From Marinobacter sp. BGYM27 (GTDB taxonomy: Bacteria; Pseudomonadota; Gammaproteobacteria; Pseudomonadales; Oleiphilaceae): a stretch of DNA of 64,000 bases. Shown one piece after another: positions 44,099 through 53,319 of the stretch. Positions within the stretch are counted from its first letter, which is position 1. Every line of letters begins with the position of its first letter. The notes under the pieces are model-generated. The model did not search any database, had not been told where the DNA came from, and was given only the letters and a program-made list of their open reading frames with translations. A program made the position numbers and the translations under genes. The stretch spans positions 434,001-498,000 of the forward strand of contig JANZNS010000003.1 of NCBI GenBank assembly GCA_025153445.1. Reading direction: 5' to 3'.

Positions 44099-44124
44099 GT
44101 CAAAATTAAATCGATCTGACCCCT
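44099..44124. repeat. solo copy of RAYT-associated repeat
   Basis: GTCAAAATTAAATCGATCTG and then ACCCC are identical to the RAYT ends over 24 bases, and the match goes on weakly into the tail (CTTTAATATTCTTTAA). The preceding AGGCCGAGTTG also resembles the element's inner flank. Confidence 0.8.
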
Positions 44125-44260
44125 TTAATATTCTTTAATATTCAGTTTGCAATACCTATGCACTCTGACCCCGTTTATTTACTCATATCAATTTTGATCC
44201 GCTTTATTTACTATCCCGCGCCTATTTTTATTGACTGAGCGTTCAACTAAAAGGTGTGGT

Positions 44261-45208
44261 ATGCGAACGATATTCCTCTTGGCAGTTTTTGCTTCGATTG
44301 TGGTTGGACAGACGGCCTATGCAGCTCAGCAGTGTAGCCAGGTACGATTTGGTATTGTGGATTGGACTGATGTCAGGGCAACCACTTCAGTTGCTTCTGA
44401 ACTACTGCAGTCGCTTGGCTACGAAGTGGATATTTCTAATCAATCCGTAGTCGATACATACGACGCTATGGCAAATGGTGACATCGACGTCTTCTTGGGC
44501 AACTGGATGCCGAGTATGGCACCAGTGGCAGACCCGCTAATAAATGACCAGAAGGTAGAGCGGCTACGTGCCAACCTCAATGGCGCAAAATACACTCTGG
44601 CTGTACCACAATATGTATATGATGCCGGGGTCAAGAGTTTTTCTGATATCGCCAAGTTCCAAGATAAGTTTGATCACAGCGTGTACGGCCTAGAGAAAGG
44701 CAATGATGGTAATCAGTTAATTCTCGACATGATCGATGCCGACGTCTTTGGTTTTGGCGATTTTAGTTTGGTTGAGACATCGGAACGCATCATGTTGGCT
44801 CAAGTAAATGGCAAAATTCGTGATCAAAAATGGATCGTTTTCCTGGCTTGGGCACCTCACCCAATGAATGAGCGGTTTGATATAGCGTACTTAGATGGTG
44901 GCGATGATTACTTTGGACCGAATAAAGGCGGCGCAACGGTTTATACCAATACGCGCGCCGGTTTTGTGGACCAATGTGCAAATGTGGCTAAATTGCTGGA
45001 AAACCTAGAATTCTCGCTGGCGATGGAAGGCCAGGTTATGGATATGATTTTGAACCAGTTTGTTCCTCAAGACCGAGCGGCCCGTCTTTGGATGAATCAA
45101 AACCCAGGCGTAGTGGAAGCGTGGCTCGAAGGTGTTACACATCGTGATGGCAGTAAAACAGATGCCAAAGCAATAGCACAATCTATGAAGTTGGCTCTGA
45201 GTAATTAG
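44261..45208 (+). CDS. glycine betaine/choline ABC-type binding protein, ChoX-like
   Basis: The start at 44261 gives a signal peptide (MRTIFLLAVFASIVVGQTAYA) and AAAGGTG upstream; 315 residues result. The sequence CSQVRFGIVDWTDVRATTSVASELLQSLGYEV, then DVFLGNWMPSM and VFLAWAPHPMNERFDI, is the OpuAC/ChoX pattern in which aromatic residues form the cage for a trimethylammonium group. The permease and ATPase genes that normally follow (ChoW, ChoV) are absent, so it is an orphan that may work with a distant system. It is set between RAYT repeats in the accessory zone. Confidence 0.85.
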   Translation: MRTIFLLAVFASIVVGQTAYAAQQCSQVRFGIVDWTDVRATTSVASELLQSLGYEVDISNQSVVDTYDAMANGDIDVFLGNWMPSMAPVADPLINDQKVERLRANLNGAKYTLAVPQYVYDAGVKSFSDIAKFQDKFDHSVYGLEKGNDGNQLILDMIDADVFGFGDFSLVETSERIMLAQVNGKIRDQKWIVFLAWAPHPMNERFDIAYLDGGDDYFGPNKGGATVYTNTRAGFVDQCANVAKLLENLEFSLAMEGQVMDMILNQFVPQDRAARLWMNQNPGVVEAWLEGVTHRDGSKTDAKAIAQSMKLALSN

Positions 45209-45690
45209 ATTACCCAATAAGACGTCCAAAGCCCCATTTGGGGCTTTGGACGCGAAACCGAGAACAAAGGGGTCACCCGCACGAGCTTTTGCCTGAGATC
45301 ACTGAGCTGATCTGCTCCCTCAATCCGCCTCTGCATATCGTCAACAAATTGGTCGCTTCCCAGGTAAACCTGATTTTTTAAATGTGCCCATTGAGATGGC
45401 TGATTCTTCCCTTCTGCGACGAACCGTTCATAGCCATTTATTGCGGCATCACGGCGCTCACCAAACGCAGCAAGAACCCAATCCCTGTTGAGCGCATTTA
45501 AGTCTTGCTGATACCCCACTGTCGCCCGATAACTACTCCATGGCCAATCAACGGCAGATCGAACCATAGCGGCGCGAACCAGGTTCAGAACGATGTATCG
45601 GCACAGCTCGAGTAGATAGCTGTCCTTCTCGACAAGTATTGCCTTATACCGCCCCTGAAAGACATGCCCTACCCGACGATGATTGGGCTT
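45205..45690 (-). pseudogene. 5'-truncated RAYT (Y1_Tnp) transposase
   Basis: The minus-strand frame reads NHRRVGHVFQGRYKAILVEK and DSYLLELCRYIVLNLVRAAM, followed by the usual C-terminal part (DWPWSSYRATVGYQ). This is the second half of a REP-associated tyrosine transposase. The first 90-100 residues with the HUH metal motif are missing: the homology stops at about 45690, where three copies of TGGGCTTGGGGT begin. The Tyr of CRYIVLN is kept, but without HUH it cannot act. Confidence 0.75.
45223..45252 (+). terminator. strong hairpin after ChoX-like gene
   Basis: A perfect 13-bp stem (CGTCCAAAGCCCC / GGGGCTTTGGACG) with a 4-base loop lies 14 bases after the stop codon. No T-run follows on the plus strand. 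It also lies in the 3' end of the truncated RAYT frame, so it could be a palindromic REP unit rather than a pure terminator. Confidence 0.6.
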
Positions 45691-45731
45691 GGGGTCTGGA
45701 ATCTGGGCTTGGGGTAATCTGGGCTTGGGGT
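45684..45731. repeat. three copies of a 12-bp G-rich repeat
   Basis: TGGGCTTGGGGT occurs at 45684, 45704 and 45720, with spacers of 8 and 4 bases. The last copy runs into the left end of the RAYT element. It marks the junction between the truncated and intact RAYT units. Confidence 0.65.
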
Positions 45732-46553
45732 CAGATCGATTTAATTTTGATCAACCAAGGCTGCCAACCGGACGCCCTTTTCCAACCTTCCCGGCCTTGC
45801 GCCCAAGAGCCGATTCCACCTGCTCCCTGAATCGTCCGCTGCCTAAAATCTGACTGGCGGACAGGCACTTGGCGATATCATTTCTGGCTTGCTCTGGCAG
45901 ACTGAACCTGAACAAATCCCGGTACGCGATGCTCCGATCAACACCGTTAACTGCCAACGCCTCGAATAGCGAGTGTGGAGAGATCAGGCTGTCGGGTTCG
46001 CCCAGCGCATTGAATCGAAAACTACTCCACGGATACTCTTCCGGTTTGCTGACCATACAGGCCGTCACTGGATTCAGCTCGATGTAGCGATAGCAACTCA
46101 GGAGATAGCCCTCAGCATCGATCAGACTCCCCTTGTGGCGCCCTTCCCACAATGTGCCGGACCGACGATAGGTTCGATTCACGTACTGAACGTATTGACG
46201 ACCCACGTGCTGCATGAGCCTTGAAATGCTATCGGTATGCTGGGGCGTAAGCAGAAGGTGAACGTGGTTGGTCATCAGGCAATAGGCATGGAGCTCTGCG
46301 CCATAGCGTTTCAGCCCCTCACCCAGCACTTGGCGGTAGTAGCGGAAGTCCTCTTCCGCAAAGAAACAGGCATCCCGGTTGTGGCCACGTTGAACCACAT
46401 GTACAGGAACGCCCGGTAGATACATTCGTGTCTTCCGCGGCATATTCCAAATCCGTTTGGCTTGGTGTCGAGCCTATCCTTTGGCTCCCACGGGGATTGT
46501 AACTGAACGGGTTCGGAAGACCGAATTGATCAAAATTAAATCGATCTGACCCC
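45727..46553 (-). mobile_element. RAYT element with perfect 28-bp inverted ends
   Basis: The left end (45727-45754) and right end (46526-46553) are exact inverse copies over 28 bases; each contains the core ATTAAATCGATCTGACCCC, pointing outward. The 827-bp unit contains one complete RAYT gene, whose stop codon TGA lies within the left end. Copies of the end occur alone at 34783, 40515, 41364, 43319 and 44099. RAYT proteins move REP-type repeats; whole-unit mobility is inferred. Confidence 0.75.
45751..46443 (-). CDS. REP-associated tyrosine transposase (RAYT, Y1_Tnp)
   Basis: This protein of 230 residues has the HUH motif NHVHLLL near residue 60 and the catalytic Tyr region LLSCYRYIELNPV near residue 120, with TLWEGRHKGSLID between them. 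The start wording MPRKTRMYLPGVPVHVVQRGHNRD is typical. It cuts and joins single-stranded DNA at palindromic repeats. The C-terminus is basic (ALGRKAGKVGKGRPVGSLG) and ends within the inverted repeat. All motifs are intact, so it may be active. Confidence 0.92.
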   Translation of the reverse strand: MPRKTRMYLPGVPVHVVQRGHNRDACFFAEEDFRYYRQVLGEGLKRYGAELHAYCLMTNHVHLLLTPQHTDSISRLMQHVGRQYVQYVNRTYRRSGTLWEGRHKGSLIDAEGYLLSCYRYIELNPVTACMVSKPEEYPWSSFRFNALGEPDSLISPHSLFEALAVNGVDRSIAYRDLFRFSLPEQARNDIAKCLSASQILGSGRFREQVESALGRKAGKVGKGRPVGSLG

Positions 46554-46559
46554 TTTAAT

Positions 46560-47357
46560 TCAATCTTTAAAAAATCGAGCCTCATGAGGATTTCTGATAG
46601 CGTCAATGACAACAAATGTCCTAGACCTAGATCTTCTAAGCAACTTTATAATTCTGTTAATAGACTCCGGAAGGTGGAAAACCATTTCCGCCTTAAAATC
46701 TTCATTTTCATAGTTACAATCAACAGACCCAGTCCTTCGGATAGAGTTTCCTGCAGCCTGATAAACCAATACATATAGTTCACTATGCAGACCAACCAGT
46801 TCATTTTTGAATTTGCTAGTAAAGTCCCTTACTAACAACATATAGTGCTTTAAACCCTTTCCATTTTTTGACTCGCCCGTCAACTCCATATCTCGATTAA
46901 TTATATATTTAGAAAAATGCTCATATTTAGTCAACCGTTTTAAAGCCTCTTGATATGTTCCACTTTCTTCATCTAAAAGCTTCTTAACCTTATCCCTTTC
47001 AACAGAGTCTTTCCTGCTTGACTGCCATATAAAATCAACTAGATCCTGAGACGGAATCTGCAAAATATAAGCAGATATTAGATCACTTACTTTTACTGAA
47101 AAGAACTTATCCCAATTTTCGCTAGCGAAACTTTTAACGATATTGTATCGCTTCTTGCTCAGGCCAGAGTATAGCGGCTCACCAGATGACTTAGCGTCAT
47201 GATGTGTAGGGAAACTCGGCTCGCCCTCTAATATATTTGCAGCCGTGGTGCATCCTGAGCCAGTTCTGCCAGTCAAGCCAATTACTGCAAAATTATTTCT
47301 CCCCTCAAACAATTGTTTAATTTCCATTGACCCTTCAGGAATTATTATTTTTTTCAT
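46560..47357 (-). CDS. AT-rich P-loop protein, probably C-terminally truncated
   Basis: This protein of 265 residues has a P-loop near residue 28 (AVIGLTGRTGSGCTTAA) and ends with FVVIDAIRNPHEARFFKD. The VIDxIRNPxE wording resembles the end of the kinase-like domain in large proteins that carry a C-terminal dCMP/dCTP-deaminase domain, including antiphage deaminases. Here the frame stops 6 bases from the right end of the RAYT element, so the deaminase part is probably lost. G+C is clearly lower than that of neighbours (well below 40 percent by eye), which points to horizontal origin. The family link is by memory of wording and needs a profile search. Confidence 0.5.
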   Translation of the reverse strand: MKKIIIPEGSMEIKQLFEGRNNFAVIGLTGRTGSGCTTAANILEGEPSFPTHHDAKSSGEPLYSGLSKKRYNIVKSFASENWDKFFSVKVSDLISAYILQIPSQDLVDFIWQSSRKDSVERDKVKKLLDEESGTYQEALKRLTKYEHFSKYIINRDMELTGESKNGKGLKHYMLLVRDFTSKFKNELVGLHSELYVLVYQAAGNSIRRTGSVDCNYENEDFKAEMVFHLPESINRIIKLLRRSRSRTFVVIDAIRNPHEARFFKD

Positions 47358-47595
47358 ATATTCCTCTTCTATTTTTTAAAAAGCACTTTTCTGTGCTAAA
47401 AATTCAGCAAAAACAATAAGCTTATAGCACGTTTGGTTATTTCAATCATAAAGCGGCGCCCCACAACACTCAGGGAAAGCCTTACACCCCAGAAACCCCT
47501 TTCCAACACTCTCCATACGCTTCACGTGTGCCTAACCACCTATCCTAAGCACTTCGTGCACCGTAACTCACTGACTTTCATTGGCCACTACCTTA
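47358..47595. other. intergenic, promoter side of the P-loop gene
   Basis: Near 47381-47400 a small hairpin (AGCAC / GTGCT) with flanking A and T runs lies in the leader of the P-loop gene. The remainder shows no gene that I can support. Confidence 0.3.
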
Positions 47596-48219
47596 ATCAT
47601 ACGCGCAACATGCCTCCGCTAATTCTTGAACGCTTGCCTCCAGTCGCCCGGATTCGATGATTTTGACAACCGTCACAACTTCAGCATCGAACACTCGTTC
47701 TTCGGTTTAAGCTTTGATGAAACGGATATACCCACCACCCCATCTCACATTCGCAGGCATCTCCGTCTTAAACGTCGCATCCCCCACAAACACCACCACC
47801 GAATGAATCTGCGCATCACTCAGCCCTAACAACGCCTGCAGCGTTTTCACATGCTTATAGTTCTGATGCAGCGGGTTCTGAAACTTCTGCGAATACTTGT
47901 AGATCTTCTGCGTCCACTGCCGTTGATGGGCACTACCAAAGATCCACCCTTTCATGTTCTTGGTTTCCACCACGAACACCCCAAACGGCGACACGATAAT
48001 GTGATCAATCTGGGTAGTGCCGTCTTCAGTCGGCAGGGTCACGTTGCGGATCAGATTGTAGGTATTTTTATCGAGAAAAAGGCGCGCCGATATATTAACG
48101 AGGCATTCGCCCATCCAGCCTTTGAACCAGGGCGATTTCAGGACATTCGCAAGAACAATGAGCGATATGATGTACCAGAGAACTTGGATGACGGGCTGAA
48201 AGGCAGGTGCAAAATTCAT
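47596..48219 (-). pseudogene. NERD-domain nuclease-related gene with in-frame stop
   Basis: The frame from 48219 gives 170 residues up to a TAA at 47707-47709: an N-terminal helix (VLWYIISLIVLANVL), then the NERD domain with the Asp and E-x-K catalytic pattern (QIDHIIVSPFGVFVVETKNMKGWIFG) and VKTLQALLGL. NERD proteins normally continue after GGGYIRFIK. Reading on in the same frame past the stop for 37 codons gives TEERVFDAEVVTVVKIIESG and RLEAS, the usual continuation. So a single nonsense codon appears to cut the protein, and the tail is otherwise preserved. The shortened form might still fold. Confidence 0.6.
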
Positions 48220-48374
48220 TTTATGATCTCCGCCAACGCACTCCGTACATTGGCTACTTCGCTATTGTTAGGCGCGTGAATCGCGCAACTTTCTTTATGG
48301 CTAATGAATTTATAGCTGGGGATTAATTAGGGAGCAATTGAATTGAGTAACGGTTTTGAAAACTCTTGTTAAAC

Positions 48375-48407
48375 AAAAAGGCGCGAGGTTTCCCGTCGCG
48401 CCTTTTT
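48375..48407 (-). terminator. bidirectional intrinsic terminator
   Basis: A perfect 12-bp stem (AAAAAGGCGCGA / TCGCGCCTTTTT) with a 9-base loop can terminate on either strand. It lies 34 bases beyond the hupE stop and thus ends the urea operon on the minus strand. Confidence 0.85.
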
Positions 48408-48441
48408 GATCGTGACTCAATGTGGTCACACTGCCATTTGA

Positions 48442-49014
48442 TCAGGCCGCCAAAAACGCCCCAGTCGCCGCCAGCGCCACACCAACGCCGCGCGAGATCC
48501 GGTTGTCTGTTTTCATCAACAACGCCCCAAGACCACGGCCGGCAAAGGCAATCGCCGCCGTCGCCAGCCCAAAGCCTGCCATGTAGGCCGCAAAGTGCGC
48601 GCCCATTGGCATTTCCACTGCGTGGGCAAAGCCATGAAACACCATAAACGCGGCAACCAGAGTGCCGCCTAAAGCAGTCGGCAGTTTGGCTAATGTTGCG
48701 ATCAATACACCCGCCAGCATCACGGATAACGCGATACCGGTTTCAACACCCGGAATGCTCAGCCCGGCAAAGGCCAGCCCTGCGCCCAGAAACATGCCAC
48801 CGATCATGAACAGCGGTGTGCCACGCTGCATCATTTTGGACTGGCGCATGCTCCAGAAGCCGATGGCGGCCATGGCCAGCAGGTGGTCGAGGCCCAGCAT
48901 CGGGTGCAGCAGGCCGCTGGTGAAGCCGCCTTCGCCGTGGCCCGGGTGAGCGGATGCGGCGGTGGCCGTGAGCATGAGGCCGGCGGTAAGCAGGGTTTTG
49001 GTGAGTCGATTCAT
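48442..49014 (-). CDS. hupE: HupE/UreJ-type nickel permease
   Basis: The start at 49014 gives a signal-like first helix (MNRLTKTLLTAGLMLTATAASA) followed by HPGHGEGGFTSGLLHPMLGLDHLLAM, the nickel-binding His motif of HupE/UreJ. Six hydrophobic helices follow; 190 residues in all. An in-frame start 11 codons earlier is less likely. As last gene of the urease cluster it should supply nickel to UreG/UreE; 172 bp separate it from ureG. Confidence 0.88.
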   Translation of the reverse strand: MNRLTKTLLTAGLMLTATAASAHPGHGEGGFTSGLLHPMLGLDHLLAMAAIGFWSMRQSKMMQRGTPLFMIGGMFLGAGLAFAGLSIPGVETGIALSVMLAGVLIATLAKLPTALGGTLVAAFMVFHGFAHAVEMPMGAHFAAYMAGFGLATAAIAFAGRGLGALLMKTDNRISRGVGVALAATGAFLAA

Positions 49015-49186
49015 CTTTTTTCTCCTAGAAAAACTGCAGATATTCAATTATTTAACAGCTAGCACTAGCCTCTGGTTCTGGTGGCGTGAAGAGCAAGGCG
49101 CACCGACGCGCAGGAAGCGGGACATACCGACCGGTAGAACCGCTTTTGAGCATTGGAGCAACGCTGCCATTCGCGTCACCAGGGCC

Positions 49187-49825
<639 letters not shown>

Positions 49826-49870
49826 GATGTGTTCCTCATCGTTGTTTCTGGGTGCGCTCTGGCTGGCGCT

Positions 49871-50557
49871 TTAGCTACGAAATAAGCGTGAATACTGTGT
49901 TTCGTGATGGGCAGACGCGAGCGCGAGGCCGGGCAGAACCGGGCCCAGTGCGTCGTCTTCCAGCACTTGTGCGGCGTCCACGGCTTTCACCAGGGACGGG
50001 CGCAGTTGTTCTGTGAGCCTTTGGGCGGCGGTGTGCCCCAGAGGCAATGCCTTGCAGGCCACGGCGAGCTGGTTTTCCATCCACGCCCAGGCAAAGCCGA
50101 GCAGGGTCTGGCGCACCTGCACATGGCGTTGGTGCGCGGCCCAGGCGAAGACGGTGACGTAGCCGGGATCACGGGGCATCAGGCCGTCTTTTGGCATGAG
50201 TTCCAGGCTGGTGAGCAGCCGCACCAGTGCCAGGCCGAGGCGGGTGTCTTCGTCGCTCAGTTCGGCGGTTTCGCGAGTGGCGTGAAGCCAGTCGTTCCAC
50301 TCAGCCAATGCGTTTGCATCGCTGTTGGCCCAGGCGGTTTGCAGGCGTATCAGCAATGGCAATTCGCAGCGGGTGAGGCCATCTTCCAGCACGCCTTCCA
50401 ACCATTCGCCCAGTTCCGCCTCGTTGGTGACCCAGCCGAGTTCAAAGGCACTTTCGAGCCCCTGTGACCAGGCGAAAGCACCTATCGGCAATGCCGGACT
50501 GACCAGCTGCATCAGCCCCAGCAGTGACAGGTCGGCGGAGGTGGATTCAGTGAGCAT
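49871..50557 (-). CDS. ureF: urease accessory protein UreF
   Basis: The start at 50557 gives 228 residues (MLTESTSADLSLLGLMQLVSPALPIGAFAWSQGLESAF), the usual UreF start and length; the longer frame upstream only reads the His tail of ureE out of phase. The protein is all-helical and acts as gate for UreG in nickel insertion. It overlaps ureE by 11 bp. Confidence 0.95.
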   Translation of the reverse strand: MLTESTSADLSLLGLMQLVSPALPIGAFAWSQGLESAFELGWVTNEAELGEWLEGVLEDGLTRCELPLLIRLQTAWANSDANALAEWNDWLHATRETAELSDEDTRLGLALVRLLTSLELMPKDGLMPRDPGYVTVFAWAAHQRHVQVRQTLLGFAWAWMENQLAVACKALPLGHTAAQRLTEQLRPSLVKAVDAAQVLEDDALGPVLPGLALASAHHETQYSRLFRS

Positions 50558-51131
50558 GGTCGTTTTCCGCGTCATGGCTGTGGTCGTGGCTATGACTGTG
50601 GGAATGGCTATGGGCATGCCCATGAGCGTGCGAATGCGATTGTCCATGAGAGTTCTCATGAGAATGACCGTGCGAATGCCCTTCTCCTGCTTTGGCATAG
50701 GCGCCCGGTTCCGGATCGAACGGCGCCTGATGGTGTTTCAGGGTGGCGCCGAGTCGTTCGGCCAGTTCTTCAAGCACGTGATCAGGCGGGAAGCGCACCC
50801 AACCTGTTTGATCATCGGTCTGGCCCAGCGCCAGTTGCACGTGGCGGTTGCCCAGGTGATAGCTCAGGCGGGCCATGGCCAGGCCATTGGCGATTTCAGC
50901 GGTGACCACCGGTTCGTCGGCGGCACGGATCTGGACGATTTCGCCGCTCTCGGCTTGCAGGCATTCGCCTTCGCGCAGTACCGGACCACGGTCGAGAAAC
51001 AGGCCCACGTCAGTACCGTTGTCGGTGGTGGCCCGCAGGCGCCCCCGAATGCGGAGTTCGTAAGGCAGGGTCAGGCTGTCGAAGATTTCAGCCGATTCGA
51101 CCTGGCCCATGCGTTGTGTGAGTTCCAGCAT
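50547..51131 (-). CDS. ureE: urease accessory metallochaperone UreE with long His tail
   Basis: This protein of 194 residues has an N-terminal peptide-binding domain and a C-terminal metal domain (GNRHVQLALGQTDD and the following MRFPPDHVLEELAERLGA-like part). From about residue 149 a tail of more than 40 residues is mostly His, Ser, Gly and Ala, with some twenty His, so it can bind several nickel ions. It lies 8 bp after ureC. Confidence 0.95.
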   Translation of the reverse strand: MLELTQRMGQVESAEIFDSLTLPYELRIRGRLRATTDNGTDVGLFLDRGPVLREGECLQAESGEIVQIRAADEPVVTAEIANGLAMARLSYHLGNRHVQLALGQTDDQTGWVRFPPDHVLEELAERLGATLKHHQAPFDPEPGAYAKAGEGHSHGHSHENSHGQSHSHAHGHAHSHSHSHSHDHSHDAENDHAH

Positions 51132-51139
51132 GTAGGCTC

Positions 51140-52843
51140 CTAGAAGAGGTGGTAGCGCTGGGCCAGCGGCAGCTCAGTAGCAGGCTCGCAGGTCAGCAGT
51201 TCGCCGTCCGCATGGACCTCATAGGTCTGCGGGTCTACGGTCAGTTCCGGACAGGCGTCGTTGAGTTTCATGTCGCTCTTGCGCACCTGACGCACGTTTT
51301 TGCAGGCGGACAGCGGGCTGTCGAGACCCAGTTCTTTGTCGACGCCGGCATCCAGTGCCGCCTGACTGACAAAGGACAGGCGGGTGGCGCTGGCAGCCTT
51401 ACCGAAAGCGCCAAACATGGGGCGGTAATGCACCGGTTGCGGTGTGGGGATCGAGGCGTTCGGATCGCCCATCGGCGCTGCCGCGATCATGCCGCCCTTG
51501 AGAATGCAGGAGGGCTTCACGCCGAAGAATGCCGGGCTCCACAGCACCAGATCCGCCAGTTTGCCGACTTCCACCGAGCCCACATCGTGCGCGATGCCGT
51601 GGGTGATGGCGGAGTTGATGGTGTACTTGGCGATGTAGCGCTTGGCGCGGAAGTTGTCTGCGCCCATGTCCTGATCTTCAGGCAGCAGGCCGCGCTGGAC
51701 TTTCATTTTGTGGGCGGTCTGCCAGGTGCGGCAGATGACCTCGCCCACCCGGCCCATGGCCTGTGAGTCGGAGGAGATCATGGAGATCACGCCCATGTCA
51801 TGCAGGATATCTTCGGCGGCGATGGTTTCGCGGCGAATACGGGAATCCGCGAAGGCGACGTCTTCCGGGATATTCGGGTCCAGGTGGTGGCAGACCATCA
51901 GCATATCCAGATGCTCGTCGATGGTGTTCACCGTGTAAGGTCGTGTCGGGTTGGTGGACGACGGCAGCACATTGGGCCTGGAACAGGCTGTGATGATATC
52001 CGGTGCGTGGCCGCCGCCTGCGCCTTCGGTGTGGAAGGTGTGGATGCAGCGATCCTTGAATGCCGCCAGGGTATCTTCAACGAAGCCGGACTCGTTCAAG
52101 GTGTCGGTATGGATGGCCACCTGCACGTCGTACTTGTCGGCAACCGTGAGGCAGTTGTCGATAGATGCGGGCGTGGTGCCCCAGTCTTCGTGCAGTTTGA
52201 GGCCAATCACGCCTGCCTTGATTTGCAGTTCCAGCGCTTCCGGCAGCGAGGCGTTGCCCTTGCCGAGGAAGCCGATGTTCATGGGCTGCGAATCCACCGC
52301 CTGGAGCATCTTGCCGATGTGCCACGGGCCAGGTGTACAGGTGGTGGCGTTAGTGCCGGTGGCCGGGCCGGTGCCGCCGCCAAGCATGGTGGTAATGCCG
52401 CTCATCAGGGCTTCTTCGATCTGCTGCGGGCAGATGAAGTGGATATGAGGGTCGATGCCGCCAGCAGTGAGGATTTTGCCCTCGCCTGCGATGATTTCAG
52501 TACCGGGGCCGATAACGATGGTGACGTCTGGCTGGGTATCGGGGTTGCCCGCTTTGCCGATGGCGGCGATGCGACCTTTCTGGATACCCACGTCTGCCTT
52601 GACGATGCCCCACCAGTCGAGAATCAAGGCATTGGTGATGACGGTGTCCATCACGGTGTCGTCTGCCAGTTGGCTCTGGCCCATACCATCACGGATGACT
52701 TTGCCGCCGCCGAATTTTACTTCGTCACCATAGTGGGTGTGGTCTTTTTCGACTTCAATCCAGAGTTCGGTGTCGCCCAGGCGAATGCGGTCGCCGGTGG
52801 TGGGGCCATACATGTCGGCGTAGGCTTGTCTTGTGATTTTCAT
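51140..52843 (-). CDS. ureC: urease alpha subunit UreC
   Basis: This protein of 567 residues is the full length for the family. The carbamylated Lys ([12 protein letters not shown]), the nickel-ligand motifs ([12 protein letters not shown]), the flap with [20 protein letters not shown] and the [16 protein letters not shown] segment are all intact, so urea hydrolysis to ammonia and carbamate is expected in the cytosol. It is preceded by an unusually long gap (148 bp) to ureB that contains a 94-bp inverted-repeat structure. Confidence 0.98.
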   Translation of the reverse strand: MKITRQAYADMYGPTTGDRIRLGDTELWIEVEKDHTHYGDEVKFGGGKVIRDGMGQSQLADDTVMDTVITNALILDWWGIVKADVGIQKGRIAAIGKAGNPDTQPDVTIVIGPGTEIIAGEGKILTAGGIDPHIHFICPQQIEEALMSGITTMLGGGTGPATGTNATTCTPGPWHIGKMLQAVDSQPMNIGFLGKGNASLPEALELQIKAGVIGLKLHEDWGTTPASIDNCLTVADKYDVQVAIHTDTLNESGFVEDTLAAFKDRCIHTFHTEGAGGGHAPDIITACSRPNVLPSSTNPTRPYTVNTIDEHLDMLMVCHHLDPNIPEDVAFADSRIRRETIAAEDILHDMGVISMISSDSQAMGRVGEVICRTWQTAHKMKVQRGLLPEDQDMGADNFRAKRYIAKYTINSAITHGIAHDVGSVEVGKLADLVLWSPAFFGVKPSCILKGGMIAAAPMGDPNASIPTPQPVHYRPMFGAFGKAASATRLSFVSQAALDAGVDKELGLDSPLSACKNVRQVRKSDMKLNDACPELTVDPQTYEVHADGELLTCEPATELPLAQRYHLF

Positions 52844-52883
52844 GTTATGCCTCTTCTTTCTAACTTGGGTGCCTGGGTTCGCT

Positions 52884-52977
52884 CAGTTATCGCTCTGCGG
52901 GAAACGCTCAAGCACATCCCTGTGGCGCTTGGGCTCCGCCATCCATGGCTCCGCACATTCCCGCCGAGCGATAACTG
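52884..52977. repeat. 94-bp inverted-repeat unit between ureB and ureC
   Basis: The outer 20 bases of each side (starting with CAGTTATCGCTC) are inverse copies with one mismatch; the inside contains further GC-rich partly self-complementary sequence (GGCTCCGCC, GGCTCCGC). It fills most of the gap between the ureB stop and the ureC start. It could be an intergenic repeat of MITE or REP type, or an mRNA processing or attenuation structure. Confidence 0.6.
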
Positions 52978-52991
52978 ACCGACCTTCCGAC

Positions 52992-53309
52992 TTATTTCGT
53001 GGCGTCCAACTTACCCATCACGTCGCCTCGGAAGCCGTAGATTTCACGCTTGCCTGCGAAGGGGATCAGGGTGACTTCGCGGCTTTGGCCCGGCTCAAAT
53101 CGGATAGCGGTGCCTGCCGCTACATCAAGCCGGTAGCCGGTGGCTTTTTCGCGATCAAAGGTGAGAGCCGGGTTGGCTTCGGCGAAATGGTAGTGGGAGC
53201 CGATCTGGACCGGACGATCGCCGGTGTTGCCCACCTCGATGGTGATGCGGTCGCGGCCAGCGCAGAGTTCGATGTCGCCGTCTTTAAGTGCGTATTCGCC
53301 GGGAATCAT
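52992..53309 (-). CDS. ureB: urease beta subunit UreB
   Basis: This protein of 105 residues has the typical start [19 protein letters not shown] and the segment [28 protein letters not shown]. It is complete and lies 10 bp after ureA. Confidence 0.97.
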   Translation of the reverse strand: MIPGEYALKDGDIELCAGRDRITIEVGNTGDRPVQIGSHYHFAEANPALTFDREKATGYRLDVAAGTAIRFEPGQSREVTLIPFAGKREIYGFRGDVMGKLDATK

Positions 53310-53319
53310 ATCGGGCTCC

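Noticed and set aside
39819-48219. Accessory zone considered as a prophage or integrative element
   Set aside because: No integrase, phage structural, replication or conjugation gene, and no flanking tRNA; RAYT repeats and small genes explain what is seen.
50547-50698. N-terminal extension of UreF by 47 residues
   Set aside because: The extension is the His-rich 3' end of ureE read out of frame; UreF length and start agree with the ATG at 50557.
51800-52978. Long plus-strand open frame (392 codons) opposite ureC
   Set aside because: It mirrors the high-GC third-position pattern of ureC; no ribosome site, no family wording. Similar shadows lie opposite ureE, ureF, urtD, tmpA and the opp genes.
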